Source: Uranotaenia lowii (lineage: Eukaryota; Arthropoda; Insecta; Diptera; Culicidae). Taken from it: a DNA stretch of 64,000 nt. The notes below the pieces were generated by a model. It worked only from the letters and a program-made list of their open reading frames with translations, did no database searches and was not told where the DNA came from. The position numbers and the translations under genes are program-made. Numbering within the stretch: position 1 is the first letter of the stretch; every line of letters starts with the position of its first letter. The DNA lies in contig NC_073693.1 in assembly GCF_029784155.1 (NCBI RefSeq), positions 317,438,351 through 317,502,350 of the forward strand. Reading direction: 5' to 3'. Positions 48,166 through 60,240 of this stretch are shown piece after piece.

Positions 48166-51009
48166 TTTCAATTTGAATTCGGACACGAATGCCAAAAGTT
48201 GGTAAAATGTCTATAATTAAATAAATAATTATAATAATTATTTCAATTTGATTTCTAAAATAGCTTGATTTTTTCAAATTTGGTTATGCTTAGCTAGTAT
48301 GAAATTCGTTCCACACAATATTTGATTCAATTTATTCCAATTTATTGGATTTTAAAATTATTTTTACTATCCCACTCGGGATGTTTCAACTCCGAGAAAC
48401 AAAAGATGGATTTTTAATCGAACGAAAAATTTTTTATGACCATTTAAATGTTACGTGAAATAACATTTTACTCGATAAAGCTAGCTTATGAGCTTTTTTT
48501 AAGTCTTTACTATACATGACATTAGGCCTTAAGAACGGAGGCGGAAGATTTGGGGGTTAAACCCCACTCCACATGGGTCCAGATATGCCAAGTGAAATGT
48601 TCTTTTCGAAACTCAAAATTTCAAATTTTTAGGCAAACTTTAATGAACGACCAAAATGATTCAAGAGCAACAAGATTCAGAATTTAAGCAAAAATCTCAA
48701 ATCTTAACCCAGGTCAATAATCTTAAATATTGAATTTCAATGAGGTTGGATTTAACTTATCAGATTGCTCAGATATCATCCGAATTGTTTCAATATATTT
48801 TCAAAAGCAAAAGCAAACAAAGATTTATATTGAGTTATTTAAATAATGTATTTTGCTCCCAAATTTTTTGAGCATTTTTTTCAAAATTAACACTAACGAT
48901 TTTTGAAAGTTTAAAAAATGATTTGAAGTGGACTAAGGTTTTTCTTTATAAAATCAAATTTTTCAAGTATTTTCTTCATAACTTTAATTCAATAGTTTTT
49001 AAATTGGCGGAAAATAAGCTAAACTTCCCAAATATGCAGAGCCCGGATACCCACACAAAAATATTTGGAAAAAATCGTTGTCTTTGATCAGATTTTGAAT
49101 TCTGTATCCAGTTTATTGTTCTTGAATTTCAGTTTGTCATCATTCATTCACCCAAAATCCTGATTTGAATTTTTATTTTGCATTTCTGGCTGAAACTAGT
49201 TGCATTTTCCATATTCGAAATTTATAATTTCGGAATTTGAAGGATAATACTTGAAATTTTAAATCATGTATTAGATTTGGATTTGAAATTTGTATTTTCA
49301 ACTCTTATACAGAGTTGGAACTAAAAAAAGGTTTCACAAGTTAAATATCGAATACATAACTGGTCAGCTATCTTTTTAAGCCTATATTTTTAAAATCTTA
49401 ATCCCAATATTCATTTTGGCATGCCACGAAAAGCAGTTTGTTAAATTTAGTCTAACTTTTCTTATAGATACAGGAAAAACAGAAGGCAAATCGCGATGAA
49501 AATAGAAAATAAACCCAACTAAAGACCCACTTACTTTTTCAAATAACCTATCAATCTTTAAAAACCTAGGCATCTGGAAGAGGCTCTTTTTCATTCCAAT
49601 TCAAACAGAAACGAGTCTTTTTTTCGAATCTTCATTTTTTTACAGTGTCACCAGAGTTAATTACGTTCTTCTACTGGAAGTTTTATATTTATATCATATA
49701 ATTGTTCACAGGAATATTTTGAATTTGTAAAAAAATAATATAGAATTTGCAGTTCAAATTAATTGAAACCTGAATTAAACTTCCTTAACTATTAATAAAA
49801 ATATCTTAACTTCAGAATCCATGAATTTTAAGTTTATGATGAAATTATGAAAAATCATTTAAATTTCCAATTATGAAATAAACTTAAAAAAAATAGTGTA
49901 ATTTTTTTATTTTCAATAGAAATATTTCCAGATCCCTGCTGCATACGACCCTATGAATGGCCTTGAGCTTTTTTCAAAAATATTTTAAGCATGATTTAGT
50001 ACTATAATTCATGGCAATCTATATTTATAATGTTGGTTTTATTTTCTTTATAATTAATTTTTATCTTGAGTCAGTTTTTTGGGGTCAAATTATGAAAATA
50101 AAACAGTGCCAGCTAATAATAAACCTATAACTTATTTTTGTAATGTTAGATTGGAAACAACCTCTGCTTCGGAATAACGAATTTTAAAAGTTTCTAAAAA
50201 GCCCAGTCCTGCATTTGAACCATTTGTCAGATTCTGTCAAATCTATTTCTGATGATATTGGGTTTTGAAATTTCAAGTTTTGATTAAAATCAATTGTTGA
50301 TAACTAATAAACTGACAACCCTTTACAGAAAAAAAACTGATTTTGAATCTATTAAATATCCACCATTTGATGGAGGAATAAGATATTGCCTTGCTATTCT
50401 AATTTCAATGCTTGAACAAAAATTGTTCAAGTTTTTAAAAAGCAGTAGAAAAAGTATCACTATTTCTGACATCATCGAAGAACATTTATGAGCTTTCGGT
50501 TTCGAAGATTCAAATTCCATTAACAACTTTGTTAAAGACTACGATTGTTCAAATTTATGTTTTGAAAAAAAAAACTGATTAATGTTTATTTAAAAATATT
50601 TCAAAATTTTCTTAAATTCTCACATTTCATCATACTGAGATAAAAAAAACGTATTGGACGCCAGTTTTTTTATTCAGAAGGTTGAACTGCTGCGGTTTTC
50701 GAAAAAGTTGATCATTCAATCGAAACTTTCGATTTGAGTGGGTCTTCTTTTACATTCAAATTAGTAATTTTTTTCTGAAATACTTCTCCCAAAACTCAAA
50801 TAAGTATATTTTGAGTGAAGAACCATGCAATTTTAGATCATTTTAACATTTTTAATGAATTAACATAATGTCTACTATCGACATAAAAAGCTCTTCAAAA
50901 TTTCGTACAGTGTTCCTTAATTTCATTTGACTATTTGGAGTAAATTTTCATTTTTAACTCAGCAAACTTTCAGCGATGTCAAATTGATTACTCTTGTTTA
51001 CAGCATTTT
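48161..51009. other. AT-rich spacer, few fragments
   Basis: Contains AAGAACGGAGGCGG...GGGGGTTAAACCCC at 48,531-48,575, similar in style to the right end of the hAT-like element at 7.5 kb, and an ACAACTTTGTTAAAGAC MITE-type end near 50,522. No genes. Confidence 0.4.
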
Positions 51010-52725
51010 TGAACTTAATAAACTGAAAGTCAATTTAAATGTAAAATCTGGCGCTTAACCTGAAAATGAAATTTTAAAAAAATCTCAGTAGAACAGTTTT
51101 TAAGTTATGCTCCAAATATGAAATTTTGGAAAAATTAAAAAAGTACATGTACTTAGATTGAAATATCTCGAACTGCATAACAGTAATTTGAAATCTCTGT
51201 GTTTCTTGTTAAAGGTGAATTCATTTGCTATCGATCATCTGAACATCATTGTTGCGCATCATAAACAGTCTTGTTGATATAAGTGGTTCTATGAAAAAAA
51301 AAAAAATTATAAAAAACACTTTATTAAAGAAAATTTTGTTTGAGTCAAAGTTTTAGCCTCGCTGGTAACATTTAAAAAATCTGATTTTCTGATGATCTGA
51401 TGGCCTTAAATGTGAATTCAAGACAAACAATTCAAGTAATTATTTTTCAAAATCTATAGAAAATTTAAGAAGTTACGGTTACTTTACCATATCAGCTATT
51501 TTTGCATTTTTGAATAATTCAACCAACCGCAGTATACTAATCATAGTATAGGAAGAATGAAACATGGAAAATCTCACTTGCACCGAGACAAAGTTATTTT
51601 TAGCTTACTAAAAGATCACATGCCAATTTTGACCATGAGGAGGGGTTGCTTGAGGCTCAAACGTGAATAGGATTTTAGGATATAATGCTCGGGAGATGCA
51701 AAATATACTGTTTTTTTAATAATATCTTTTTTCTTCACCAGCCGATTATTTTTCCTGATTAATTTGATTAAAGCCTAAGTTAAGACAAATATTTCACTCG
51801 AAGACTGTAACACAATTGGACTTGAAGCAAAAAAGTTATTGAGGGTCAAAGATTGAATTTCGGCCGAAATTTCTCACATAAATCGCAATGCGTAAAAAGT
51901 ACTCATTGAGTGTATTTGCGGCCTTTGAAGCGCAATAACTTTTTTGTTTCAAGTCCAATCGTGTTAAAGTTTTGGAGTGAAATGTGTGTCTCAACTCAGG
52001 CTTTATTCAAATTAATCAGAAAAAACAATCGGCTTGTAAAGAAAAAAGTCATTATTGAAAAAAAAAACAGTATTTTTGCTTCTCCCGAGCATTATACCTT
52101 AAATTCCTATTCACGTTTGAGACTAAAGCAACCCCTCCCCATGGTCAGATCGTTCTGAAATTTGGGATGTGATCTTCTGGTAAGCTAAAAAATAATTTTG
52201 ACTCGGGGCAAGTGAGATTTACCATGTTGATTTCTTCCTATACTATGATTAGTATACTGCGGTTAGTATAATATTCAAAAAATGCAGAAATTACTGTTAT
52301 GATAAAGTAAAGGTAACTTCTTCAATTTTCAACTGATTTTGAAAAATAACCACTTGAAATCTTTGTTTTGAATTCAAATTTAAGGCTAGAAGAAAATCGG
52401 ATTTTTTAAATGTTACCATCGAGTCTAAAACTTTGACCCAAAAAAATATTCTTTACTTTACATTACTGTTAATTATGCGCAAGAATGATGTTCAAAAGAT
52501 CTATGAAAAAAAATATTCACCTTTAATCTGCAAAATAGAGATTTCAAATTACTGTTATGCAGTCCGAGATATTCCAATCTTAGTACATGTACTTTTTTAA
52601 TTTTTCCAAAATTTCATATTTGAAGCATAACTCAAAAACTGTTCTACTGAGATTTTTTTGAATTTTATTTTCGGATTCTGCGCCCGATTTTACATTAATA
52701 GTATAGGTCGGTTAATAAAGTTCAT
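51010..52725. mobile_element. Large foldback inverted repeat, about 1.7 kb
   Basis: Two arms of about 800 bp are inverted copies around a loop of roughly 70 bp centred near 51,868. Matching blocks run from the outer TGAACTTAATAAAC / GTTAATAAAGTTCA through TAAAATCTGGCGC, TAGAACAGTTTTTAAGTTATG and TAGTACATGTAC-type words to the innermost GTTATTGAGGGTCAAAGA / CCTTTGAAGCGCAATAAC. Arms differ at perhaps one base in ten. The loop contains a perfect AATTTCGGCCGAAATT palindrome. The 82-codon frame on one arm has no coding features. It is most likely a foldback-type or MITE-derived element; no clear target duplication was found. Confidence 0.85.
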
Positions 52726-53164
52726 GATTTTTTTCAAATTTTGTAAACTAGTGTTATTAATGAGCTACAAAAAACACCGTGAATTCTGGATTAAAACTCT
52801 AACAATAATTTGCTTATTTCTATACCATTGAAAGTTTTTATTTTTAATGACTATACTAATGAGTGATTCTCGAACAAATTTTAAGAGACTTTTTGGATTT
52901 CTAATTTTATATTCCGAGGTCTTTTTTAACTTAGAGTTGAGGTATAATTTGTATTTTTTTTTCAATTTAGAGTAAGTAATTGAAAAGAAATCAGAGTAAT
53001 TCATAAACTTCAAACATATGATAAGGTTTATAAGCATTTTATGATCAGTTGAATTCTGACTTGAAAATTTGAACTTATAATTTTCAATTTTGAATTTTGG
53101 GTTAAATCCGTGATCTTGAAACCAAAACTGAATTTCGGTTTCCTTTTGCAAACTGTCCCAGTAT

Positions 53165-53265
53165 TGAGTAGAGTGTCCATTTCCCGACCATTTTAGCGTT
53201 CCCGGGAATCGGGAAATCTGACGATCCTTTTCCCGGGAATTCCCGGGATCCCGGGAAAAACTGAA
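53165..53265. repeat. TTCCCGGGAATTCCCGGGA-rich remnant
   Basis: Several overlapping GGGAATCGGGAAA, CCCGGGAATTCCCGGG and GATCCCGGGAAAA words within 100 bp form nested palindromes. This wording resembles internal parts of MITEs in insect genomes. Borders not identified. Confidence 0.4.
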
Positions 53266-53696
53266 AATGAATATTTCAACATGAAGATCCTAACCCTCTA
53301 CTGCATAAGAATTCTTATCAATATGGTATTTTTAAATTTAAGGTAGTACCTAGTATTGCTAAATATTTCCAACTTTTTTAATGCCTAGAAATTTCAAAAA
53401 GCAAACCAAAGACTCAAAAGCAAAGTTCTTTAACCGACAAACTGGTATGATTCTAGCTGCAAAAATTTGTAATTATTGAGAAAGATTTCTAACTTTCGAT
53501 AGTAGTTAGTTACCTAGACTTCAGGTTATTCATCAAATATCGTAAATTTTTAGATAACTATCCATTCGTTCTACAATATGTAATTTTTCTGCTACTGTCA
53601 ACAGTATCCGAAACGGAAGTTCTAAATGATGAGTGTTGCCAAAAAGAACATTCAGATTCTTTCCGTAACGTCTCATTATTGGAATTATTTGGTTTT

Positions 53697-56600
53697 GTCT
53701 GCAACTCCGATTCTCTACCTCCCCGTGGTACTAGCTGGGGTGCGAGCAACCTTAGCGGAGATCGGGTACCCAACCCCGGTGGATGCTTTGGTCGCATGCA
53801 GAATGAGTTAGGGGGCTTCGTACGCGACTGTTCTCCATGTTAGGGGCGGCGTGCGGAGTGCAACAACGTCCTGGTGGTGTTCGGGACCCAAAACAGCAAC
53901 ATCACGACGGTCCTCCTGCGAGATAGTGGGGTTAGCTGCGGGCCTTGCGAGCCTGTGACTACTAAAAAACATAAGCAACGAATAACGAACAACAAATTTC
54001 GGATGGAAATCGGCAAAGACCCACGCGACGAAAAGGGACTAGCGATTGGAAACTTGGAACATGGAACTGCCGATCTCTAAATTTTGTGGGCAGTACCCAC
54101 GTGCTCTCCAACGAATTGAAGAGCCGCAAATTCGACATCGTAGCGCTGCAGGAGGTATGCTGGAAGGGCTCCACGGTACGAACGTATCCAGATGGTCGTG
54201 CCATCTACCAGAGCTGCGGCAACACACACGAGCTTGGAACAGCTTTTATAGTGATGGGAAAGATGCAAAAGCGCGTGATCGGGTGGTGGCCGATCAACTC
54301 ACGAATGTGCCGGTTGAGAATCAAGGGCCGGTTCTTCAACATCAGCATCATCAACGTGCACAGCCCTCACCTCGGAAGTACCGGTGACGACAAAGACGAA
54401 TTCTACGCGCAGCTGGAGCGTGAATACGACCGTTGCCCAAAACATGATATCAAGATCGTCATCGGGGATTTCAATGCTCAGGTCGGCCAGGAGGAGGAAT
54501 TTAAACCGACAATTGGAAGGTTCAGCGCGCACCAGCTGACCAACGAAAACGGCCTCAGACTCATTGATTTCGCCGCCTCCAAACGAATGGCCGTACGTAG
54601 TACCTTTTTTCAGCACCGCCTCCCACACAAGTACACCTGGAGATCACCGTACCAAACTCAATCACAGATCGACCACGTTTTGATCGACAGCCGGCACTTC
54701 TCAGACATCATCGACGTCAGATCCTGTCGGGGCGCCAACATCGAGTCGGACCATTATCTGGTGATGGTGAAGATGCGCCCAAAACTCTCCGTAGTGAACA
54801 ACACGCGAAACCGGCGCCCGCCTCGGTTAAACATCGCGCGACTGAAGCAACCTGAGGTCGCGGCAGACTACGCGCAATCGGTCGAAGCAGCGCTGCCGGC
54901 AGAGGGCGAGCTTGACGAAGCCCCTCTCGAGGACTGTTGGGATACCATCAAAACAGCCATCAACAGTGCTGCGGAGAACGTCATCGGTTATGTGGAGCGA
55001 ACACGACGGAACGACTGGTTCGACGAGGAGTGTAGGAGGGTGATGGACGAAGAGAATGCCGCGCGGGCGGCAGTAGTGCAAAGAGGCACCCGTCGAAATG
55101 TGGAAAATCACCGTCAGCGGAAGAGGCAGCGAGTTCGACTTTTCCAGGAGAAAAAGCGCCGCCTGGAGGAGGAGGAGCTCGAGGAGCTGGAGCAGCTGCA
55201 TCGTTCCCAAGAAACACGAAAGTTCTATCAGAAACTCAACGCATCCCGCAAAGGCTTCGTGCCGCAAGCCGAAATGTGCCGGGATAAGGACGGGGGTATC
55301 CTGACGGACAATCGTGAGGTGATCAAAAGGTGGAAGCAGCACTTCGATGAACACCTGAACGGCGCACATGCAGGAGATCAAGACGGTGGGGGAAGGTACA
55401 TCGCCGGCGTAGCCAACGACGAAGAGGAGCCACTCCCAACGATGAGTGAAGTTAAGGAAGCCATTCGCCAGCTGAATAGAAACAAGTCGGCTGGGAAGGA
55501 TGGCATCGCAGCTGAACTCATCAAAATGGGCCCGGACAGGTTGGCCGATTGCCTACACCGGTTGATAATCCGGATCTGGGACATAGAACAGCTACCGGAG
55601 GAGTGGAAGGAAGGGGTAATATGCCCCATCTACAAGAAGGGCGACAAATTGGACTGTGAGAACTACCGAGCGATCACTGTCCTCAATGCCGCCTACAAAG
55701 TGTTGTCCCGAATCCTACTCCGCCGCCTCACGCCACAAGCAAACAGATTCGTGGGAAGTCATCAGGCCGGCTTCATGGAGGGACGGTCTACGACGGACCA
55801 GATATTCACATTACGGCAAATCCTCCAAAAATGCCGTGAACACCAAGTCCCTACGCATCATCTATTCATCGACTTCAAAGCCGCATACGACACGATCGAC
55901 CGTAACGAGCTATGGAAAATCATGGACGAGAACGGCTTTTCCGGGAAGCTAATCAGACTGATCAAGGCGACGATGGATGGAACGCAGTGCTGTGTGCGGA
56001 TTTCGGGTGAATTGTCGAGTTCATTCGAATCGCGCAGGGGGCTTCGACAAGGTGATGGTCTATCCTGCATGATGTTCAACGTGGCGCTAGAAGGTGTTAT
56101 TCGACGAGCGGTGGGCGAAATGCGGGGCACGATTTTCAACAGATCCAGTCAACTTATCTGCTTTGCCGATGACATTGATATAGTCGGCAGATCATCTGCG
56201 GCGGTGGAGGAGATCTACCGCAAACTGAAACGCGAAGCAGGAAGGATTGGGTTGATGATTAATACGTCCAAGACGAAGTACATGCTGGCCTGCGGATCCG
56301 AGACCGACCGAACCCGCTTGTCCAGTAATAACAAGGTCACGATCGACGGCGACGAGCTGGAGATAGTCGAAGACTTTGTCTATCTCGGCTCACTGGTGAC
56401 CGCAGACAATGACACCAGCCGTGAGATCCGGAGGCGAATTATCAGCGGAAGTCGTGCCTACTATGGACTCCACAAGCAACTGCGGTCGAGAAGACTTTGC
56501 CCTCGCACGAAGTGTAACCTGTATATGACGCTTATTAGACCGGTTGTTCTCTACGGGCACGAGACATGGATATTGCTCGAGGAGGACCTGCGTACACTCG

Positions 56601-56980
56601 GGGTATTCGAGCGACGAGTGTTAAGAACCATCTTTGGCGGCGTACAGGAGAACGGAATGTGGAGGCGAAGGATGAACCACGAGCTCGCGCGACTCTACGG
56701 CGAACCCAGTATCCAGAAGGTGGTGAAGGCTGGCCGGATACGCTGGGCGGGACATGTTGCGAGAATGCCGGACGACTGTCCTGCAAAACAGGTGTTTGCC
56801 ACGAATCCGGTAGGAACAAGACGAGCGGGGGCGCAACGAGCGAGGTGGTTAGACCAAGTGGAGCGTGATCTGGCGAACGTGGGGTGCCCGAGAAATTGGA
56901 GAACGGTTGCCATGGACCGAGTGAATTTTAGGAATTATGTTCGTCAAGTTATGTCGTGAGACGGAATACTATGTAAATAA
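53697..56980 (+). mobile_element. RTE-like (CFDP2-type) non-LTR retrotransposon, nearly full length
   Basis: Flanked by TTGGTTTT at 53,689-53,696 and 56,981-56,988, a candidate 8-bp target duplication. The 5' sequence ATTCTCTACCTCCCCGTGG is shared with the minus-strand copy ending at 21,728. The 3' end ATGTAAATAA, only about 20 bp after the stop, is shared with the copy at 12,729. A single frame encoding endonuclease then reverse transcriptase and a very short 3' UTR without poly(A) fit RTE-clade organisation. GC content is far above the flanks. This copy is the youngest of the three. Confidence 0.85.
53975..56959 (+). CDS. Retrotransposon endonuclease-reverse transcriptase
   Basis: The frame is open from 53,975 to the stop at 56,959, about 994 residues. 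No in-frame ATG is present near its start. A GTG lies at 54,086, but the conserved LGTWNCRSLN that begins the apurinic-type endonuclease is encoded before it (54,053-54,082), so coding begins upstream. Endonuclease landmarks follow: DIVALQEV, then VIGDFNAQVG near 54,460, QIDHVLIDSRHF near 54,665 and SDHYLVMVKM near 54,750. A basic coiled linker (about 55,010-55,260) leads to the reverse transcriptase: GKDGIAAELIKMG, PIYKKGD, LRQGDGLSC, and the catalytic FADDIDIV at 56,162-56,185. The C terminus has the RIRWAGHVARMPDD and RARWLDQVERDL motifs common in insect elements. Such proteins nick target DNA and reverse-transcribe their RNA there. The 5' segment before 53,975 has stops where the 21.4 kb copy is open. 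Confidence 0.85.
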   Translation, partial: ATNNEQQISDGNRQRPTRRKGTSDWKLGTWNCRSLNFVGSTHVLSNELKSRKFDIVALQEVCWKGSTVRTYPDGRAIYQSCGNTHELGTAFIVMGKMQKRVIGWWPINSRMCRLRIKGRFFNISIINVHSPHLGSTGDDKDEFYAQLEREYDRCPKHDIKIVIGDFNAQVGQEEEFKPTIGRFSAHQLTNENGLRLIDFAASKRMAVRSTFFQHRLPHKYTWRSPYQTQSQIDHVLIDSRHFSDIIDVRSCRGANIESDHYLVMVKMRPKLSVVNNTRNRRPPRLNIARLKQPEVAADYAQSVEAALPAEGELDEAPLEDCWDTIKTAINSAAENVIGYVERTRRNDWFDEECRRVMDEENAARAAVVQRGTRRNVENHRQRKRQRVRLFQEKKRRLEEEELEELEQLHRSQETRKFYQKLNASRKGFVPQAEMCRDKDGGILTDNREVIKRWKQHFDEHLNGAHAGDQDGGGRYIAGVANDEEEPLPTMSEVKEAIRQLNRNKSAGKDGIAAELIKMGPDRLADCLHRLIIRIWDIEQLPEEWKEGVICPIYKKGDKLDCENYRAITVLNAAYKVLSRILLRRLTPQANRFVGSHQAGFMEGRSTTDQIFTLRQILQKCREHQVPTHHLFIDFKAAYDTIDRNELWKIMDENGFSGKLIRLIKATMDGTQCCVRISGELSSSFESRRGLRQGDGLSCMMFNVALEGVIRRAVGEMRGTIFNRSSQLICFADDIDIVGRSSAAVEEIYRKLKREAGRIGLMINTSKTKYMLACGSETDRTRLSSNNKVTIDGDELEIVEDFVYLGSLVTADNDTSREIRRRIISGSRAYYGLHKQLRSRRLCPRTKCNLYMTLIRPVVLYGHETWILLEEDLRTLGVFERRVLRTIFGGVQENGMWRRRMNHELARLYGEPSIQKVVKAGRIRWAGHVARMPDDCPAKQVFATNPVGTRRAGAQRARWLDQVERDLANVGCPRNWRTVAMDRVNFRNYVRQVMS

Positions 56981-57459
56981 TTGGTTTTAGAGTCTCTTTG
57001 TCGTTTTTCACTTTTACACTTCGAGTTTTCGATTGGAAAAACTATTTTTTATCAAATTAAATGTAATAACCAGATTTAAGAAAAAAAATGTAATACTAAG
57101 CTATCAAGGTAGGAATTGGTAGAACTATCATTTTACTAGATCAATCTGAATCTTTTTTCCCAATTCAGATCGTGTAAATTGTCCGGCCCAGTTGCCTGGA
57201 TTTCATTGGAAATCTCATTCTGATTTTCATATCAAACTAAAAAAAATTGATTGTGTTGTGAGTTTTTTTTTTATTTATGCATCCAAAACGATATTTTTCT
57301 AGCATGTTTAATTAAAATAATAATGAAAGGTTTTTTGGAAGCCTTATTAAAGATTTAAAATCTAGATATACAAAAATGAATGTTTGTCTGTCTGTTCCCT
57401 GTAGACTCCGACACGACTAAACTAATCATTGTAATAATTGGTATCTAAGGGTTATTTGG

Positions 57460-58110
57460 GCCGGAAATGGTTTCTATAAAACTGATAACCCCCTCCAATT
57501 CAAGGGAGGGGGGGGGGGGGGCTGCCATACAAAATTTACATAAAATGCTACACAATCCAAACGATTTATTAGTAATTTTCATCAAATTTCCCACAAAAGC
57601 GTTTTTTGACATATTTAAATAATTTTTGGTGGTGGTGGACAGGTTTTGGTGTAACTGGACCAATAATTGTATTTACAAATCATTTTGTAGGAAAGGAGGC
57701 ATGGGTTCTAACATATTTATTGTAGTATACATCAGAACTCGAACAGTTTTCATACGATTTTGTTCGAATATGGCACACAATAAAATTCTTGATGTCATGA
57801 GATGAATTTAAGGGTTTCTATAAGTTTTCTGTTTTTTTAAAGGGGGCTTCTCAATACCGGAAATGGATTCTACAATACTTTCAAATCCTTCCAAATAAAG
57901 AGAAGGGGGGACTTCAATATAAAATGAAAAAAATATGACATAATTCGAACAATTTTCGGAAACTACTAAACCGATCAACATGAAATTTGATGTGTAGCCG
58001 TTTTCAAGTCCGGAAATGGTTTCTATAATGGTTACTTTTAAAAACCTCTGGTGAATCAAAAATATTGGAGGAGGGGGGATCCAATTCAAAATTAACACAA
58101 ACTTGACAAT
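57460..58110. repeat. Degenerate tandem repeat, about 155 bp period, second array
   Basis: CCGGAAATGG(T/A)TTCTA marks monomer starts near 57,463, 57,857 and 58,012, each followed by a G-rich run (GGGAGGGGG, GAAGGGGGG, GAGGAGGGGGG) and then an AT-rich stretch. Wording and period resemble the 40.3-41.7 kb array, so the two are probably one old family. Confidence 0.6.
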
Positions 58111-58396
58111 ATTCTTACAATTCTCGAAGGATTTTTGTTAAAAATTGATAGCGGTATGCGATTTCACATTATGAGATGATTTATTGAATTTACAAAAAAG
58201 TTTTCACGAAATAAGATGATAAATGTATTGTATTATTATCAATGCAAATCTCTTAGTGTTTTCATAAAATTTGGCACACTTTTTGATTTTGTGCAACTTT
58301 GCCTGTATTAATTTAAAAAAATATATTTATAGTGTTGAAGATCCCTCCTTTTCTCGCAAATTTTCTAAAGGGTGTCTCCTTCAACCTTCAAGTTAC

Positions 58397-58896
58397 NNNN
58401 NNNNNNNNNNNNNNNNNNNNNNNNNNNNNNNNNNNNNNNNNNNNNNNNNNNNNNNNNNNNNNNNNNNNNNNNNNNNNNNNNNNNNNNNNNNNNNNNNNNN
58501 NNNNNNNNNNNNNNNNNNNNNNNNNNNNNNNNNNNNNNNNNNNNNNNNNNNNNNNNNNNNNNNNNNNNNNNNNNNNNNNNNNNNNNNNNNNNNNNNNNNN
58601 NNNNNNNNNNNNNNNNNNNNNNNNNNNNNNNNNNNNNNNNNNNNNNNNNNNNNNNNNNNNNNNNNNNNNNNNNNNNNNNNNNNNNNNNNNNNNNNNNNNN
58701 NNNNNNNNNNNNNNNNNNNNNNNNNNNNNNNNNNNNNNNNNNNNNNNNNNNNNNNNNNNNNNNNNNNNNNNNNNNNNNNNNNNNNNNNNNNNNNNNNNNN
58801 NNNNNNNNNNNNNNNNNNNNNNNNNNNNNNNNNNNNNNNNNNNNNNNNNNNNNNNNNNNNNNNNNNNNNNNNNNNNNNNNNNNNNNNNNNNNNNNN
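58397..58896. other. Assembly gap of 500 N
   Basis: Exactly 500 unknown bases, the conventional placeholder for a gap of unknown size. It immediately follows the degenerate tandem repeat, so repeat content probably broke the assembly. Confidence 0.99.
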
Positions 58897-60240
58897 ACAG
58901 CTCAATTAAAAGGGCGCGTTTTGAGAAATTCGAGTCAATAAGAAAAACTCAAGTATTTTTTTACTGTCCGAGCGAAATTTCGATGAGAAATTTCTTTCAC
59001 TGTGAAGATAATGAACCATACTACCTTATCCTAAAATAAATGAAGATCAATGAAAAATCCGGAAAATTTGTAATGGGTCTTAAAATTGGAGAGTTTTGAC
59101 TAAGATGTTTCATCTTTATACCTGACATCACCAAATCTTTGTTTCAATTCAAACAAATCAACAAAAGTGCGATTTTTTTTAATTGGGGCATAATTCAGAA
59201 GCAATTTTGATCATTTCTAACAATTTATGTCAGCTTTACGCAAACAAACTAAAAGTAAGTAAACGAAAAAAAGTTTCAGCTGTTGTTCTGCTGATTAGAG
59301 CTGGCAAGAAATAAAAGTTTTAGAGATTATCATAGCAGAAATTTAAGTTTTTTTAATCGTCAAAAGCTGTAATACCTTTTCACGACAATATTTGATTGTA
59401 GACAATATTTTAAATTAATTTAGTTGTATATTTTTGAAAAATCATATCATACTTTTAACAGGAATCTTAGTTCTAGGTCCAATGAAAAGGAACCATTTCA
59501 GTAGCAAAATAGAAACAGTGGGTTCAAAGATGGAAATCCTTATCTATGCAAGTCTTTTAATAATGGCCGAACCAATGTTGAAATTTTCTATTGATACTTG
59601 CAGATAAGATCATGAACTGTAAATAAACTAACTGGAAGTTATAAACCTCCCGTCCATTAAGGAGAAAAACATGTTTATTTGAAAATCACCACTTAAAGAG
59701 TCTATATAAGGGCAACTAACATATCTTTTTAACATATTATTTGTGTAGAATTGATTCGCCCAACAATGAGTTAACTCTACCTTTGTTAGCACCAATCCAA
59801 ATTTTTCAAAAAATTTTCGCTTTTAACAAATAATCCAAAATTATTTTACAATTCTCACTAGAACACTTGCTTAGTAACATTCAATAATAATTGTTCGTGA
59901 ACAGTCTTTTTAAAAAAACCGGAACCATTCAATTCGATAGCTTAGTCAAATTATTTAGCGTAATAAATAAACGAGATGCAAATAAAGATATTACTATAAC
60001 TGGAATAAAGTTTTTTATTCTAAACACTGCTCCACTGTTAGGTTTACTCGAAGCTCATTGCTCTTTTACAAAGTATGTTTTTAATGATAAAAGTGTTCAA
60101 GAAACTCAAAAAACATCTGTATCAACACATTATTGGTTGAAATTACAAAATTTGTTACGCAAACATCCCCTGCTCGCTTACCGTACCGATAAAAGTGAAA
60201 TTTATATTCAGTTTGAATTAAGACACAACTTGATTCTCGG
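58897..60240. other. AT-rich spacer, nothing recognised
   Basis: A 143-codon frame (59,891-60,322) starts in AT-rich DNA from a TTG and ends in the adjacent CT-rich tract. It has no recognisable domain, and I do not call it a gene. Confidence 0.4.

Noticed and set aside
48077..48277. Thr-His-rich 66-codon frame
   Set aside because: Direct product of the (GT)30 microsatellite.
53558..56913. Minus-strand open frames over the intact retrotransposon (up to 184 codons)
   Set aside because: Antisense shadows of the endonuclease-reverse transcriptase frame.
58271..59039. Open frames of 170-235 codons across the N gap
   Set aside because: They consist almost entirely of unknown residues from the 500-N gap.
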